DNA of 64,000 nucleotides from Halorussus aquaticus (GTDB taxonomy: Archaea; Halobacteriota; Halobacteria; Halobacteriales; Haladaptataceae): contig NZ_CP100400.1 of assembly GCF_024218795.1 (NCBI RefSeq), positions 2,728,001 through 2,792,000 on the forward strand, in the 5' to 3' direction. Shown here piece after piece: positions 33,530-41,682 of the stretch (within the stretch, counting starts at the first letter, position 1; the number at the start of each line of letters is the position of its first letter). A program made the position numbers and the translations under genes. The notes beneath the pieces are model-generated. The model ran no database searches and was not told the DNA's origin. It worked only from the letters and a program-made list of their open reading frames with translations.

Positions 33530-34057
33530 GTGTCGAGTGAACTGCCCTACGACCCCGAGATTCCGGACCTCCGGGAGAAGGACCCGGAGGACCTCGACGC
33601 CGCCGAGATTCCCGGAACAGGCGACGTCCCCGGATTCGACGACGACTGCGCCGACCCGGCGCTCTGCGCGTACACCGAGTACGTCGAGGGCGAGGAAGTC
33701 GAGGACCTCCCGGCGACCGGAGAGGGCGCGGAGGGAATCGAAGCAGACGTGTGGGACGCGCTCTACGGCGTGGAGGACCCCGAGATGCCCGTCTCCATCG
33801 TGGACCTCGGGCTGATATACGGCGTCGAAGTGACCGAACGGGAAGACGTCGGATTCCACGCCGAGGTGCTGATGACCCTGACCTACTCCGGGTGTCCGGC
33901 GCGGGACATGCTGACCGACGAGGTAGAGCGGTCCGTGGTGGGCGTCGAAGGCGTCGAGTCCGTGGACCTGCGACTCGTCTGGAGTCCGGAGTGGTCCGTC
34001 GAGATGGTGACCGAACGGGGGAAGGCCGACCTGAACGAGTTCGGCCTGAGCATCTGA
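33530..34057 (+). CDS. paaD: phenylacetyl-CoA epoxidase subunit PaaD, MIP18-like domain
   Basis: The 175-residue protein (GTG start, 2 nt after paaC) has the MIP18/DUF59 iron-sulfur-assembly-related domain: DALYGVEDPEMPVSIVDLGL (about 76-95), then TYSGCPARDMLTDEVER with the conserved Cys. PaaD is needed for maturation of the epoxidase. Bacterial PaaD ends with a zinc-binding cysteine domain; this protein stops before it, and that domain is encoded by the next small ORF. The N-terminal 70 residues are acidic and contain DDDCADPALCAYTEY. Confidence 0.88.
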   Translation: MSSELPYDPEIPDLREKDPEDLDAAEIPGTGDVPGFDDDCADPALCAYTEYVEGEEVEDLPATGEGAEGIEADVWDALYGVEDPEMPVSIVDLGLIYGVEVTEREDVGFHAEVLMTLTYSGCPARDMLTDEVERSVVGVEGVESVDLRLVWSPEWSVEMVTERGKADLNEFGLSI

Positions 34058-34059
34058 CC

Positions 34060-34227
34060 GTGCGACGACCCGACCCGAGCGTGGACACGTCCGGCGACGA
34101 GACTGGGGCCGAGTGCCCCTACTGCGACTCGACCGACACCGAGCGCGAGCATCCGAAGGGACCGTCGCTCTGCCGGTCGATGCACTACTGCAACGACTGT
34201 GAACAACCGTTCGAGAAGTTCGAGTAA
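34060..34227 (+). CDS. PaaD-type zinc-ribbon micro-protein, 55 aa
   Basis: The short ORF (GTG start, 2 nt after paaD) has CPYCDSTDTEREHPKGPSLC (about 19-38) then CNDCEQPFEKF, which matches the C-terminal cysteine domain of bacterial PaaD. It is thus the second half of a split PaaD, presumably binding zinc or an iron-sulfur cluster and acting with the MIP18-like part. It ends the paa operon. Confidence 0.8.
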   Translation: MRRPDPSVDTSGDETGAECPYCDSTDTEREHPKGPSLCRSMHYCNDCEQPFEKFE

Positions 34228-34539
34228 TCGAAGTTCAAATCCGTTTTCATGTCTGCGTAACTGACACGATTCGGTTACGCATTCATGTGGCGGTGTCCGT
34301 CGGACGGTATCGAAAGTGGAGGATGGAACTCGACGACCCGAGGACCGCGCGGATGGTGAGAGCGCGGACATCGGATGACAGGCGAGGACGGGCGGCTCGG
34401 TCGTAGACCGGAGTCACGGCGCAACCGCGTTTTACGCGTCTGGTAGTACCCGCTTAGTAATTATGGCCGAAACCTAAGAAATAAGCCCTGACAGTTCCGG
34501 GCCGTCATCTTCTTACTCGACTCGCCCCCAGTTGGGCGT
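34228..34539. other. intergenic region, no gene seen
   Basis: These 312 bases between the paa operon and the YwbE-like gene hold no supported ORF. A TTAGTAATTATGG segment (about 34454-34466) is AT-rich and may be part of a promoter. I see no strong hairpin or repeat. Confidence 0.4.
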
Positions 34540-34746
34540 ATGTCCGCAGACCGACCGGCGGAGAGCGAACTCCGTCGCGGCATGACCGTCGAAATCGAAC
34601 AGTCGAACGCCGACAACGCCGCGGACGCCGACCCGATTCGAGGGGAGATTCAGACCATCATCGACGAGGGGGAGAGTCCGCAGGGAGTGAAGGTCAAACT
34701 CCAGTCGGGCATCACGGGGTACGTGACGCAGGTCGTCACCGACTAA
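34540..34746 (+). CDS. YwbE-family protein (DUF2196)
   Basis: The 68-residue protein contains RRGMTVEIEQ near the start and the family core IRGEIQTIIDEGESPQGVKV, then KLQSGITGYVTQVV. YwbE/DUF2196 proteins are small beta-barrel proteins found in bacteria and haloarchaea; their role is unknown. Its stop codon overlaps the stop of the convergent ogt gene by four bases (34743-34746). Confidence 0.85.
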   Translation: MSADRPAESELRRGMTVEIEQSNADNAADADPIRGEIQTIIDEGESPQGVKVKLQSGITGYVTQVVTD

Positions 34747-35135
34747 TCGCCAGCGTTGCGTTCGTGTTCGATGAGTCGGCGCTTGAGCGCAGGCCCGTCA
34801 CCCGCCGAGTAGCCGCCGAGCGACTCCGCGCCGACGACGCGGTGGCAGGGGACGACCAACGGAACCGGATTCTTCCCGCAGGCCTGTCCGACGGCGACGG
34901 GCGCGGTATCGAGCGCGTCGGCGAGTTCCCCGTACGTCCGGGTCTCGCCGTACGGAATCGCCCGCATCTCGGCCATCACGTCGCCCACGAACCCGTCCGG
35001 CAGGGCCACCGATACGTCGAAGGTCCGCCGGTCGCCCGCGACGTACTCGCCGACCTGCGCGCGGAGTTCGGCCTCCGATACCGCGACGCGACCGGCGTCC
35101 AGTTCGACGGTTCGGCCGAACACTCCGACGTTCAT
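34743..35135 (-). CDS. ogt: methylated-DNA-protein cysteine methyltransferase
   Basis: The 130-residue suicide enzyme repairs O6-alkylguanine by moving the alkyl group to its own cysteine. The active-site PCHRVVG is present (about 96-102), preceded by VGQACGKNPVPLVV, with the DNA-binding helix-turn-helix IPYGETRTYGELADALDTAP. It is a minimal form with a short N-terminal part. The ATG at 35135 is preferred to the upstream frame. Confidence 0.92.
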   Translation of the reverse strand: MNVGVFGRTVELDAGRVAVSEAELRAQVGEYVAGDRRTFDVSVALPDGFVGDVMAEMRAIPYGETRTYGELADALDTAPVAVGQACGKNPVPLVVPCHRVVGAESLGGYSAGDGPALKRRLIEHERNAGD

Positions 35136-35284
35136 CGGTCGGTGAACGTCGGGCGGGGTCTTTGCGGTTTCGGTCGCTCTGGCGCGACCGATTCGGTCCG
35201 GTTTCGACACGCAGTTCTCGTGGTAGCCTCGACGCCGCGACGTCGGTGGAGTACCCTTATCGTGGTGGCGCGGGAGGGTCCGGT

Positions 35285-36049
35285 ATGAAGATTTCAGACG
35301 ACGATGGTATCAGGACCGTCACGTTCGACCGCCCCGAGGTCATGAACGCCTTCACCCCGGAACTCGCCGAGGAGTTGGCCGAGGTGTTCGCCGAGGCCGA
35401 CTCCGACGACCTCGACGCCGTCGTGCTGACGGGCGAAGGAGGGGCGTTCAGCGCGGGCGGCGACATCCAGTCGATGGCCGACCGCGAGAAAACGACCGAC
35501 GAGTACTACGACCACGTCACCGAGACGTTCGGTCGTCTCGTGGAAGCGGCCCTCTCGGCCGCGGTCCCCATCGTCGCCAAGGTCAACGGCGACGCCGTCG
35601 GCGCGGGACTGGCGGTCGCGGCGGTCAGCGACTTCGCGTACGCCGCAGAGTCCGCGACCTTCAGTTGCGCCTTCGTTCGAGTGGGCCTGATACCGGACAC
35701 GGGCGGGAGTTTCCTGCTCCCGCGCCTCGTGGGACTCCGGACCGCCAAGCGCCTCGCGTTCACCGGCGAGTTCTTCGGGGCCGAGGAGGCGGCCGAGATG
35801 GGACTGATAAACGAGGTCGCGGCCGAGGACGAACTCGACGCGGCGGTCGAGGACCTGCTGGACACCCTGCGAGAGCGCCCGACGAGAACCATCGGTCTCG
35901 CCAAGCGCGCCATCCACGAGAACATGGGCCGAGAGTGGCGGGAGGCCCTAGACTACGAGAACATGGTCCAGTCGCAGGCCTCCGCCACGCCCGAACACGA
36001 GGAAGGCGTCGCGGCGTTCTTGGAGGGACGAGACCCCGAGTTCGAGTGA
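35285..36049 (+). CDS. enoyl-CoA hydratase/isomerase, possibly PaaG-like
   Basis: The 254-residue crotonase has the two oxyanion-hole segments GGAFSAGGDIQSM (about 56-68) and KVNGDAVGAGLAVAAVSDF (about 101-119). At the second catalytic position it reads GLIPDTGGSFLLPRLVG, with Asp rather than Glu, which is the pattern of PaaG/PaaB-type isomerases and some other crotonases. Position close to paaABCD suggests it isomerises the ring epoxide to oxepin-CoA (inference). A possible alternative is general beta-oxidation. Confidence 0.85.
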   Translation: MKISDDDGIRTVTFDRPEVMNAFTPELAEELAEVFAEADSDDLDAVVLTGEGGAFSAGGDIQSMADREKTTDEYYDHVTETFGRLVEAALSAAVPIVAKVNGDAVGAGLAVAAVSDFAYAAESATFSCAFVRVGLIPDTGGSFLLPRLVGLRTAKRLAFTGEFFGAEEAAEMGLINEVAAEDELDAAVEDLLDTLRERPTRTIGLAKRAIHENMGREWREALDYENMVQSQASATPEHEEGVAAFLEGRDPEFE

Positions 36050-36058
36050 ACCGGCGAC

Positions 36059-36113
36059 GCCGTCCACGAACCGTCGTCACTCCCGCGATGCCGTCCACGA
36101 ACCGTCGTCACTC
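36059..36113 (+). repeat. 24-bp direct repeat, two copies
   Basis: GCCGTCCACGAACCGTCGTC plus CACTC... occurs twice, at 36059-36082 and 36090-36113, period 31 bp. The second copy overlaps the end of the next gene. Probably a local duplication after the hydratase stop. Confidence 0.7.
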
Positions 36114-36473
36114 TCGACACCTGATTCGACCGTACGTCGTCCCGTGGCGGTAGTTGTACGACTCGACGACGACGCCGAGCAGTCCGGCGGCGACGAGGAG
36201 TAACCCGAGGACGGACGGGTCGCTATCGCCGAGATAAAGCGCGAGACCCCAGACGAGGAGGACGGCGTTCTCCGTGACGTTCCACGCGGCGTGGTGCCGG
36301 ACTCGTCGGAAGGCACTCGCGACGAAGAAGACGACTCCCGTAGCGACGAGTACCAGCGACGACGGTCTGAGGTCGCCGTCTATCGCAGCGGCCACCAGCA
36401 GCGCCGCTAAGACCACTGCCACCGACAAGCGACCGACCGACAGGCCCCGTGAGCGGAGAGCGTCGAGTGCCAC
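36108..36473 (-). CDS. four-helix membrane protein, unknown function
   Basis: The 121-residue protein has four hydrophobic helices (about 13-30, 38-53, 65-82, 86-105). A short basic loop SAFRRVRHHAAWN sits between helices two and three and the tail is YNYRHGTTYGRIRCRE. No family is recognised. It converges with the hydratase over a duplicated 24-bp repeat, so its C-terminus may have been reshaped. Confidence 0.55.
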   Translation of the reverse strand: MALDALRSRGLSVGRLSVAVVLAALLVAAAIDGDLRPSSLVLVATGVVFFVASAFRRVRHHAAWNVTENAVLLVWGLALYLGDSDPSVLGLLLVAAGLLGVVVESYNYRHGTTYGRIRCRE

Positions 36474-36560
36474 ATCGGAACGTGTTTTCCGGATAACAAG
36501 TACGTTTTCGTTCCGTTCTCGGTGACGACACTCAAATGGCTGGCCTCGCTACGGTGAACC

Positions 36561-36959
36561 GTGTCCGACCGAAACGACTGGGACCCGACCGACGAACTGC
36601 CGACCGGCGACGACTCGACCGGCGAGGAGTTCGACGCCCCGACTATCAGTTGCCAGCGCTGCGACCGGACGTGGGACCTCTCGACGGAGTTCGAGGATTT
36701 GGGCGTCGGCAATCACGCCGTCGAACAGTTCGCGCTCGACCACGAGCGCCACACCGGCCACTTCCCGGACGACGTGTCCACGTGGCGCGCGACGTGTCGC
36801 AACTGCACGGAGGTCGTCGAGCGACTCGCCCGCGACGCCGCGACGCGATGGGCCGAAACTCACGTCCGCCACACGCGTCACGCGGTCGAACTCCGCCACG
36901 CCGGAAGCGACGAGACGACGCTCTTTGGCGACGACGACTCCGGGTCTCGCACGGAATAA
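36561..36959 (+). CDS. zinc-motif hypothetical protein, 132 aa
   Basis: The protein (GTG start) is acidic at the N-terminus, then has CQRC (about 31-34) and CRNC (about 80-83), 45 residues apart, which could share one zinc ion. The HxxxTGHFP and HVRHTRHAVELRH histidine-rich segments follow. It is a soluble haloarchaeal protein of unknown function. The start may be later in the acidic segment. Confidence 0.65.
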   Translation: MSDRNDWDPTDELPTGDDSTGEEFDAPTISCQRCDRTWDLSTEFEDLGVGNHAVEQFALDHERHTGHFPDDVSTWRATCRNCTEVVERLARDAATRWAETHVRHTRHAVELRHAGSDETTLFGDDDSGSRTE

Positions 36960-37063
36960 GGCAACTCAATTTCCAAATGTGTTCAGGATAAAATTTATAT
37001 ACGGTGGGTATCTATCCCAGTCGGCGGCAGCGTCACTACGTGCCGCCGGAGAAGGTGATTCCA

Positions 37064-37384
37064 ATGAAAACGGCACACAAACTCCTACTCGCATCGGTTG
37101 TACTACTCGCTGGACTCGCCACGGCAGCGTCGGCGGCTACCGCCGCCGCGCCGAGTACAGTGGACGACTCGATTACCACCGACGCACCGGTCACGGCAGA
37201 CCTGAACGTCGAGTGTTCCGCTAGCCCCAAGAAGGAGTGTCTCGGGTCGGTGACGGTGACTCCGGAAGGGTGTCCGCTCTGTCCGAGAGCCGAGGAGCCG
37301 ATTACGGCCGACTCCTCCGTCACGAACGACGGTGTGGACACGCAGGACTGTAACGAACTGACGGACCCGGCCTGCCTGGAGTAA
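37064..37384 (+). CDS. secreted cysteine-rich peptide-like protein, 106 aa
   Basis: The ATG at 37064 follows GGAGAAGGTGA, a strong ribosome-binding sequence. The first 28 residues form a Sec-type signal peptide (KTAHKLLLASVVLLAGLATA). The rest is acidic and has six cysteines arranged in three pairs (VECSASPKKEC, GCPLC, DCNELTDPAC). It is probably released or surface-held and disulfide- or metal-bound. No family is recognised. It is isolated between a zinc protein and an amidohydrolase. Confidence 0.65.
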   Translation: MKTAHKLLLASVVLLAGLATAASAATAAAPSTVDDSITTDAPVTADLNVECSASPKKECLGSVTVTPEGCPLCPRAEEPITADSSVTNDGVDTQDCNELTDPACLE

Positions 37385-37406
37385 CCCTCGGTTTCTCACT
37401 ATTTTC

Positions 37407-38288
37407 TTACAAACCGAGGAACTCCTCGGCGTTCTCCCAGAGAATCTTGCGCTGGACCGCCTCCGGGAAGTCGAGTTCCGCGAACTGCTCCAGCCACGGC
37501 GCGGGGTCTATCATCGGGTAGTCGGTGCCGAACATCACCTTGTCCTGTAGCAGGGTCTTCGCGTAGTGGAGGACTTGGTCGTCGATGTACCGGGGCATCC
37601 ACCCCGAGAGGTCCATGTAGACGTTGCCCTTCTGCTGGCAGATGGCGAGTTGCTCCTTCTCCCACGGGAACGCCGGGTGCGCGAGCAGAATCTGGAGGTC
37701 GGGGTACTCCGCGGCCACGTCGTCTATCAGCATCGGATTCCCGTACTTTATCTTGAGACCGCGCCCGCCCGGTGCGCCTGCGCCGAGCGTGGAGTTGCCG
37801 CCGTGGAAGACGACCGGGACGCCGAGGTCCTCGATGGTGGCCCAGAGGTCGTCGTGTTCGGGGTCGCTCGGGTCGAACCCCTGCGCTATCTGCTGGAACT
37901 TGAATCCCGAGAGGTCGAGGTCCTTCACGGCGCGTTCGGCCTCCTCGACGCAGTCGTCTTTCAGAGGGTCCACGCTGGCGAACCCGACGAAGAAGTCGTC
38001 GTACTCGTCGCGGACCTCCGCCACGTAGTCGTTCGGCACGGGCGGGTTCCCTGTGTTGGTCTCGGCGTCCCACCCGAGCAGGATGGCCCTGCCGATGCCG
38101 CACTCGTGGTACTCCGCGACGAGGTTGTCGTAGGTGTCGGTCTCCATCTCCGCGCCGAACTTCTTCGCGGCGTCTTCCATCATCTGGCCGCCTGCCTTTT
38201 CGAGGAACTCCTCGGTCGGTTGGTGACAGTGGGTGTCGATGATGGGATAGTCGTCCTCGTGGTCGGCGACGACGTCGAGTTTCGGCAT
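37407..38288 (-). CDS. amidohydrolase family protein (amidohydrolase_2)
   Basis: The 293-residue TIM-barrel protein has the metal motif DTHCHQPTEEF (about 18-28), FHGGNSTLGAG (His about 140), ILLAHPAFPWEKEQ (about 194-207), and the late FGTDYPMIDPAPW (Asp about 255). This is the decarboxylase/hydrolase group of the amidohydrolase superfamily, often acting on aromatic or small carboxylic acids. It lies in the aromatic/acyl-CoA region, so an aromatic acid substrate is possible but unproven. Confidence 0.87.
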   Translation of the reverse strand: MPKLDVVADHEDDYPIIDTHCHQPTEEFLEKAGGQMMEDAAKKFGAEMETDTYDNLVAEYHECGIGRAILLGWDAETNTGNPPVPNDYVAEVRDEYDDFFVGFASVDPLKDDCVEEAERAVKDLDLSGFKFQQIAQGFDPSDPEHDDLWATIEDLGVPVVFHGGNSTLGAGAPGGRGLKIKYGNPMLIDDVAAEYPDLQILLAHPAFPWEKEQLAICQQKGNVYMDLSGWMPRYIDDQVLHYAKTLLQDKVMFGTDYPMIDPAPWLEQFAELDFPEAVQRKILWENAEEFLGL

Positions 38289-38459
38289 GGGAAGGTGTTC
38301 GCGGAGTGTCGTGAAAAATCGTTGGGGGGAGGCGAGTCTCCGGGAGTACCCCGGTGGCCGTTCGGTCAGAGAAAAACGGATAGCAGACAGCCGGATACGT
38401 ATCAGGACGCGGAGTTTTATATAGAGCGGCCGTAATCGAGTTATACGTTATCGGTACTC

Positions 38460-38771
38460 ATGAAACGGCGCGACCGCGTACCACCGACCGAAGCCAGAAC
38501 GGCCTCGGAACTCGTGGAACGACTGTTCGATATTACGGCAGACGACGAGGTCACTGCCCGCGTCGGCGGGACGCTGATTCGGGGCAGACCGTCGCGCATC
38601 GACCGCGACGAGGCCGGAATCCGCGTCGAAATCTGTCCGTACGACGGCGACGACCCGCAGTACCGCCTCTCTGCGACTCGCACCCCGACAGGATGGTGCG
38701 AACCGCGCGCCCATCGACGTCTGCTCGACGGCGAGTGGAACGAGTACGGGCGACTGACAGACCTAGAGTAA
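38460..38771 (+). CDS. hypothetical protein, 103 aa
   Basis: The small soluble protein reads as a compact alpha/beta unit (ASELVERLFDITADDEVTAR, RVEICPYDGDDPQYRLSAT) without a recognised motif. It lies upstream of, and converges with, the MaoC gene. Composition fits a real haloarchaeal gene. Function unknown. Confidence 0.6.
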   Translation: MKRRDRVPPTEARTASELVERLFDITADDEVTARVGGTLIRGRPSRIDRDEAGIRVEICPYDGDDPQYRLSATRTPTGWCEPRAHRRLLDGEWNEYGRLTDLE

Positions 38772-38780
38772 CGTCGGGAA

Positions 38781-39239
38781 CTACTCCTTCTTGATGAGGA
38801 ACTTCATGTCGCCCTCGAAGACGACCGTGTCCTCCTGATTCGTCATCGTCGTGTCGATGACGACCAACCCGGCGTCGTCCCGACTCGAAATGTGCTTGGT
38901 CTCGACGACTTCCATGTCCAGCGAGATGGTGTCGTCCATGTGGACCGGGTTCGGGATGTCCATGTAGTTCATCCCGAGGAAGGCAAGCACGGTCCGCTCC
39001 AGAATCCCGGTGCGGTAGACGAACCCCGTCGCCAGCACGAACGTCATCGGGCCGTGGGCCACGCGCTCGCCGAACTCCTCGCCCTCGGCGTACTCCTTGT
39101 TGGTGTGGAGTTCGGTCCAGTCGCCCGCGAACGCCGAGTGCATCACGAAGTCGTACTCGGTGACAGTCCGGCCGACGCTCTCGAACGTCTGGCCCTCCTC
39201 GAAGTCCTCGAAGTGGTGCGGCGTGTAACTGTAGGGCAT
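38781..39239 (-). CDS. MaoC-family (R)-specific hydratase
   Basis: The 152-residue hotdog protein begins with HHFEDFEEGQTFESVGRTVT and has the hydratase-2 motif FVMHSAFAGDWTELHTNKEY (about 30-49, Asp/His catalytic region), followed by FGERVAHGPMTFVLATG. MaoC hydratases hydrate enoyl-CoAs, and the same domain forms the oxepin-CoA hydrolase half of PaaZ. In this region it may serve that step (inference). It is divergent from the PaaI-type gene. Confidence 0.86.
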   Translation of the reverse strand: MPYSYTPHHFEDFEEGQTFESVGRTVTEYDFVMHSAFAGDWTELHTNKEYAEGEEFGERVAHGPMTFVLATGFVYRTGILERTVLAFLGMNYMDIPNPVHMDDTISLDMEVVETKHISSRDDAGLVVIDTTMTNQEDTVVFEGDMKFLIKKE

Positions 39240-39478
39240 ACGTCCGACTTCGCTCGGAGACGATAAAATTCTATGGTATAATTGATGAACGAGAGAGGGG
39301 GCCGACCCCAGAAGTGTGAGTCGGAAGCGCCTGCGGTAATCTAGCAGTCGGACGTACCGGACGGAGTTACCGCGAGTCCCACTCGATTCTCCGCTTCCCG
39401 AGAGTGACGATAGAGTGGGTTTCGAGTTCCGGAACGGCGCGACTCGGGTTATAAGTGTCCGTCGCGCGAACCCCCTGC

Positions 39479-39880
39479 ATGACCGAGGTGTCCGACGACC
39501 GACGCGAGACCATCGAGTCCGACCCGTTCTGCGAGAAACTCGGCATCGAACTCGCCGCCCTCGGCCCCGGAAACGCGCGCACCGAACTCACCGTCACCGA
39601 CGACCTGCTGAACTTCCACGGGACGCCCCACGGCGGGGTCGTCTACTCGCTCGCGGACGCCGCGTTCGCCGCCGCGTCGAACAGCGAGTGCGACACCGCG
39701 CTGGCGATGGAGACCAACATCTCCTACTTCGAGGCCGTCGAAGTCGGGGAGACGCTGACCGCAGACGCCGACCGTCTCCACCGGCGGGGTCGGACGGCCT
39801 CCTACCGGGTCGCCGTCACCGACGAGAGCGGCGACGAAATCGCCACCTTCCGCGGCCGAGTCTACCATCCAGACGAGTAG
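39479..39880 (+). CDS. paaI: PaaI-type phenylacetyl-CoA/acyl-CoA thioesterase
   Basis: The 133-residue hotdog thioesterase has FHGTPHGGVVYSLADAAFAAAS (about 46-67), with HGG and the catalytic acid of the PaaI family. PaaI clears dead-end hydroxyphenylacetyl-CoA or 2-hydroxylated CoA esters in the phenylacetate pathway. The ATG at 39479 is chosen because the frame upstream has basic residues not seen in the family. Placement in the paa region supports the name. Confidence 0.82.
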   Translation: MTEVSDDRRETIESDPFCEKLGIELAALGPGNARTELTVTDDLLNFHGTPHGGVVYSLADAAFAAASNSECDTALAMETNISYFEAVEVGETLTADADRLHRRGRTASYRVAVTDESGDEIATFRGRVYHPDE

Positions 39881-39970
39881 TGAGAGTAGCGCGTGTAACA
39901 CGGTGACACTCGAAACCGGTAACTTTCTTGTCCTTTCCGACCCATCGTTCGAACGCGGACGGGTGATAGC

Positions 39971-40183
39971 ATGGACAGGAGAGCAGTACTCGGTAAATCC
40001 AAAGCCGAACTCGTCATGGCGCGAGTCGGACAGGCGATGGCCGCGAGCTACCTCCTCTTGCTCCTGCCGGTTCTGCCGGTCGTGGTCGCGTACGTCGCCC
40101 TTCGAAAACTGGTGGCGCTCTTCACCAGCGGGTCCGGGGAGCGACGACAGTACGAGCCACAGATTGGCACGCAGTCGTCCTGA
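39971..40183 (+). CDS. single-helix membrane micro-protein, 70 aa
   Basis: The ORF begins MDRRAVLGKSKAELVMARVG, has one long hydrophobic segment (about residues 22-45) and ends in a polar tail. It could be a small membrane-anchored protein. It is preceded by no clear RBS; a later Met (about residue 16 or 23) could be the start. Function unknown. Confidence 0.55.
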   Translation: MDRRAVLGKSKAELVMARVGQAMAASYLLLLLPVLPVVVAYVALRKLVALFTSGSGERRQYEPQIGTQSS

Positions 40184-40284
40184 CGGGCCGCGTGTCCGCC
40201 GGTCGGGCCGGGTCCCGGACGCGACGACCCGCGAGACGACTTCAATTCCTGCATGCTTTTGAACCGCGAGTGTCATCCATCGGT

Positions 40285-41643
40285 ATGCAACGCCGCCCGT
40301 TCCTCCGCCTCGCGGTCGGTGCGGCCGCGACGGTCGCCGGATGCCTCGGCGCGTCCGACGCGTTAGCGGGACGGACCGACGCGACCGCTTCGGACGCCGC
40401 GACCCGGATGGCGGCCGCGGAGGGTCCGTCGGACGACCCGGCGCTCTCGGTCTCGGGCGTCGAGACGTTCGACTACGTCGTCCGCCTGAACGACCTCGGC
40501 GACGACCCGACCGGCGCGGTCACTCCCGCCGCCGACCTGAGCGACCGGGAGCGCGCCGTCCTTCGGTCGGCCGTCGCCGGGACACACCGGACCCGCGACC
40601 CGCCGGAGTGGCTCCGTCGGTTCGCCAGTTCGACCTCGTTCGTCGAGCGCGACGGGACCTACCTCCGCCTCGACGACACCTTCCCGACCCATCGAGTCAC
40701 CGCCGAGACGGTCGCGCCGAGCGACGTGACCGGCGACGTCGCCACCTACGAGGAGTACGAGCGGGCGGTCACCCGCGAGGACTACGTCGCCAGCGGCCTC
40801 CTCCGTATCGCCCGCGAGGAGGGCATCGAACTGAGCTACGTCTGGCCGTCGCTCGCGGCGTTCTTCGACGCCTACGACGCCGCCCGGTACCACGGCGACG
40901 TCGTCTCGTTCTCGGTCGAAGTCACCGATTCCGGTCCCCCGTACGAACTCTCGGCGACCGAGGTTCCGGTCTCGGTGGCGGTCGGCGGACCGGTCTGGAA
41001 CGCCGACGCGGCCCGCGAGCGGACCCGCGAACTCCTCCGGCGCGCCGGACGGACCCGCGGCGGGTACGGGTTCGACCGCGCGCCCGCGGGCCTGCTCGAC
41101 GAACTCCGGACCCACGAGTACGTCCGCCTCGACGACACCTTCTACACGTCCGTCGTCGAGAAACACGGCCCGGTTCCGGTCTCGGTGTCGGCCCGAGTCG
41201 AGAACGGTCGCCTCCACCTCGCGCTCGACAACGAGGGTGACACCGCGCTCACGCTCTCCGGCGGCGCGCCCCGCCCCTTCGGCGTCGTCAGGTGCCGTCC
41301 GGCCGACTCGGCGAATCGTTCGTCCGGCCCGACCGACCGCGCCGACTCGCCGGACGCTTCGACCGACCACCTGCTCTGGACCGACGCCTACGCCGCCAGC
41401 GACTACGTTCGGACCGAGGACCGCGACGTTCGGTTGGTCGAGGAGGTCGCACTGACCACCACCGTCGAACCCGGCGCGACGGTGAGCGAGACGTACGCGG
41501 TCCCGGCGGCCCTTCCGCCGGGCGAGTACGCCGTCGAGGGGTCGCTCGGCGTACGGGAGACACGCGGCCAGCGAAGCGCCGAGAAGTCGAGTCGGACCCG
41601 GCGTTCGACTGTCCGGTATCGAGTCTCGTTCGCCGTCGCGTAG
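40285..41643 (+). CDS. Tat-exported lipoprotein of unknown function
   Basis: The 452-residue protein starts MQRRPFLRLAVGAAATVAGC, a twin-arginine signal ending in a lipobox cysteine (residue 20), so it is probably a lipid-anchored surface protein. The mature part is acidic with several beta-rich segments (VSGVETFDYVVRLNDLGDD and a C-terminal immunoglobulin-like stretch about 325-450). No enzyme motif is recognised. A TTTTGAA box about 30 nt upstream supports the start. Confidence 0.75.
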   Translation: MQRRPFLRLAVGAAATVAGCLGASDALAGRTDATASDAATRMAAAEGPSDDPALSVSGVETFDYVVRLNDLGDDPTGAVTPAADLSDRERAVLRSAVAGTHRTRDPPEWLRRFASSTSFVERDGTYLRLDDTFPTHRVTAETVAPSDVTGDVATYEEYERAVTREDYVASGLLRIAREEGIELSYVWPSLAAFFDAYDAARYHGDVVSFSVEVTDSGPPYELSATEVPVSVAVGGPVWNADAARERTRELLRRAGRTRGGYGFDRAPAGLLDELRTHEYVRLDDTFYTSVVEKHGPVPVSVSARVENGRLHLALDNEGDTALTLSGGAPRPFGVVRCRPADSANRSSGPTDRADSPDASTDHLLWTDAYAASDYVRTEDRDVRLVEEVALTTTVEPGATVSETYAVPAALPPGEYAVEGSLGVRETRGQRSAEKSSRTRRSTVRYRVSFAVA

Positions 41644-41682
41644 AGCAGGTCTGACGATATCGAGCGGACCCGTCGGGCCTCT

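Noticed and set aside
39449..40276. A 275-codon minus-strand frame across the PaaI-type gene and the next micro-protein
   Set aside because: It spans two genes on the other strand and a promoter gap, with no motif.
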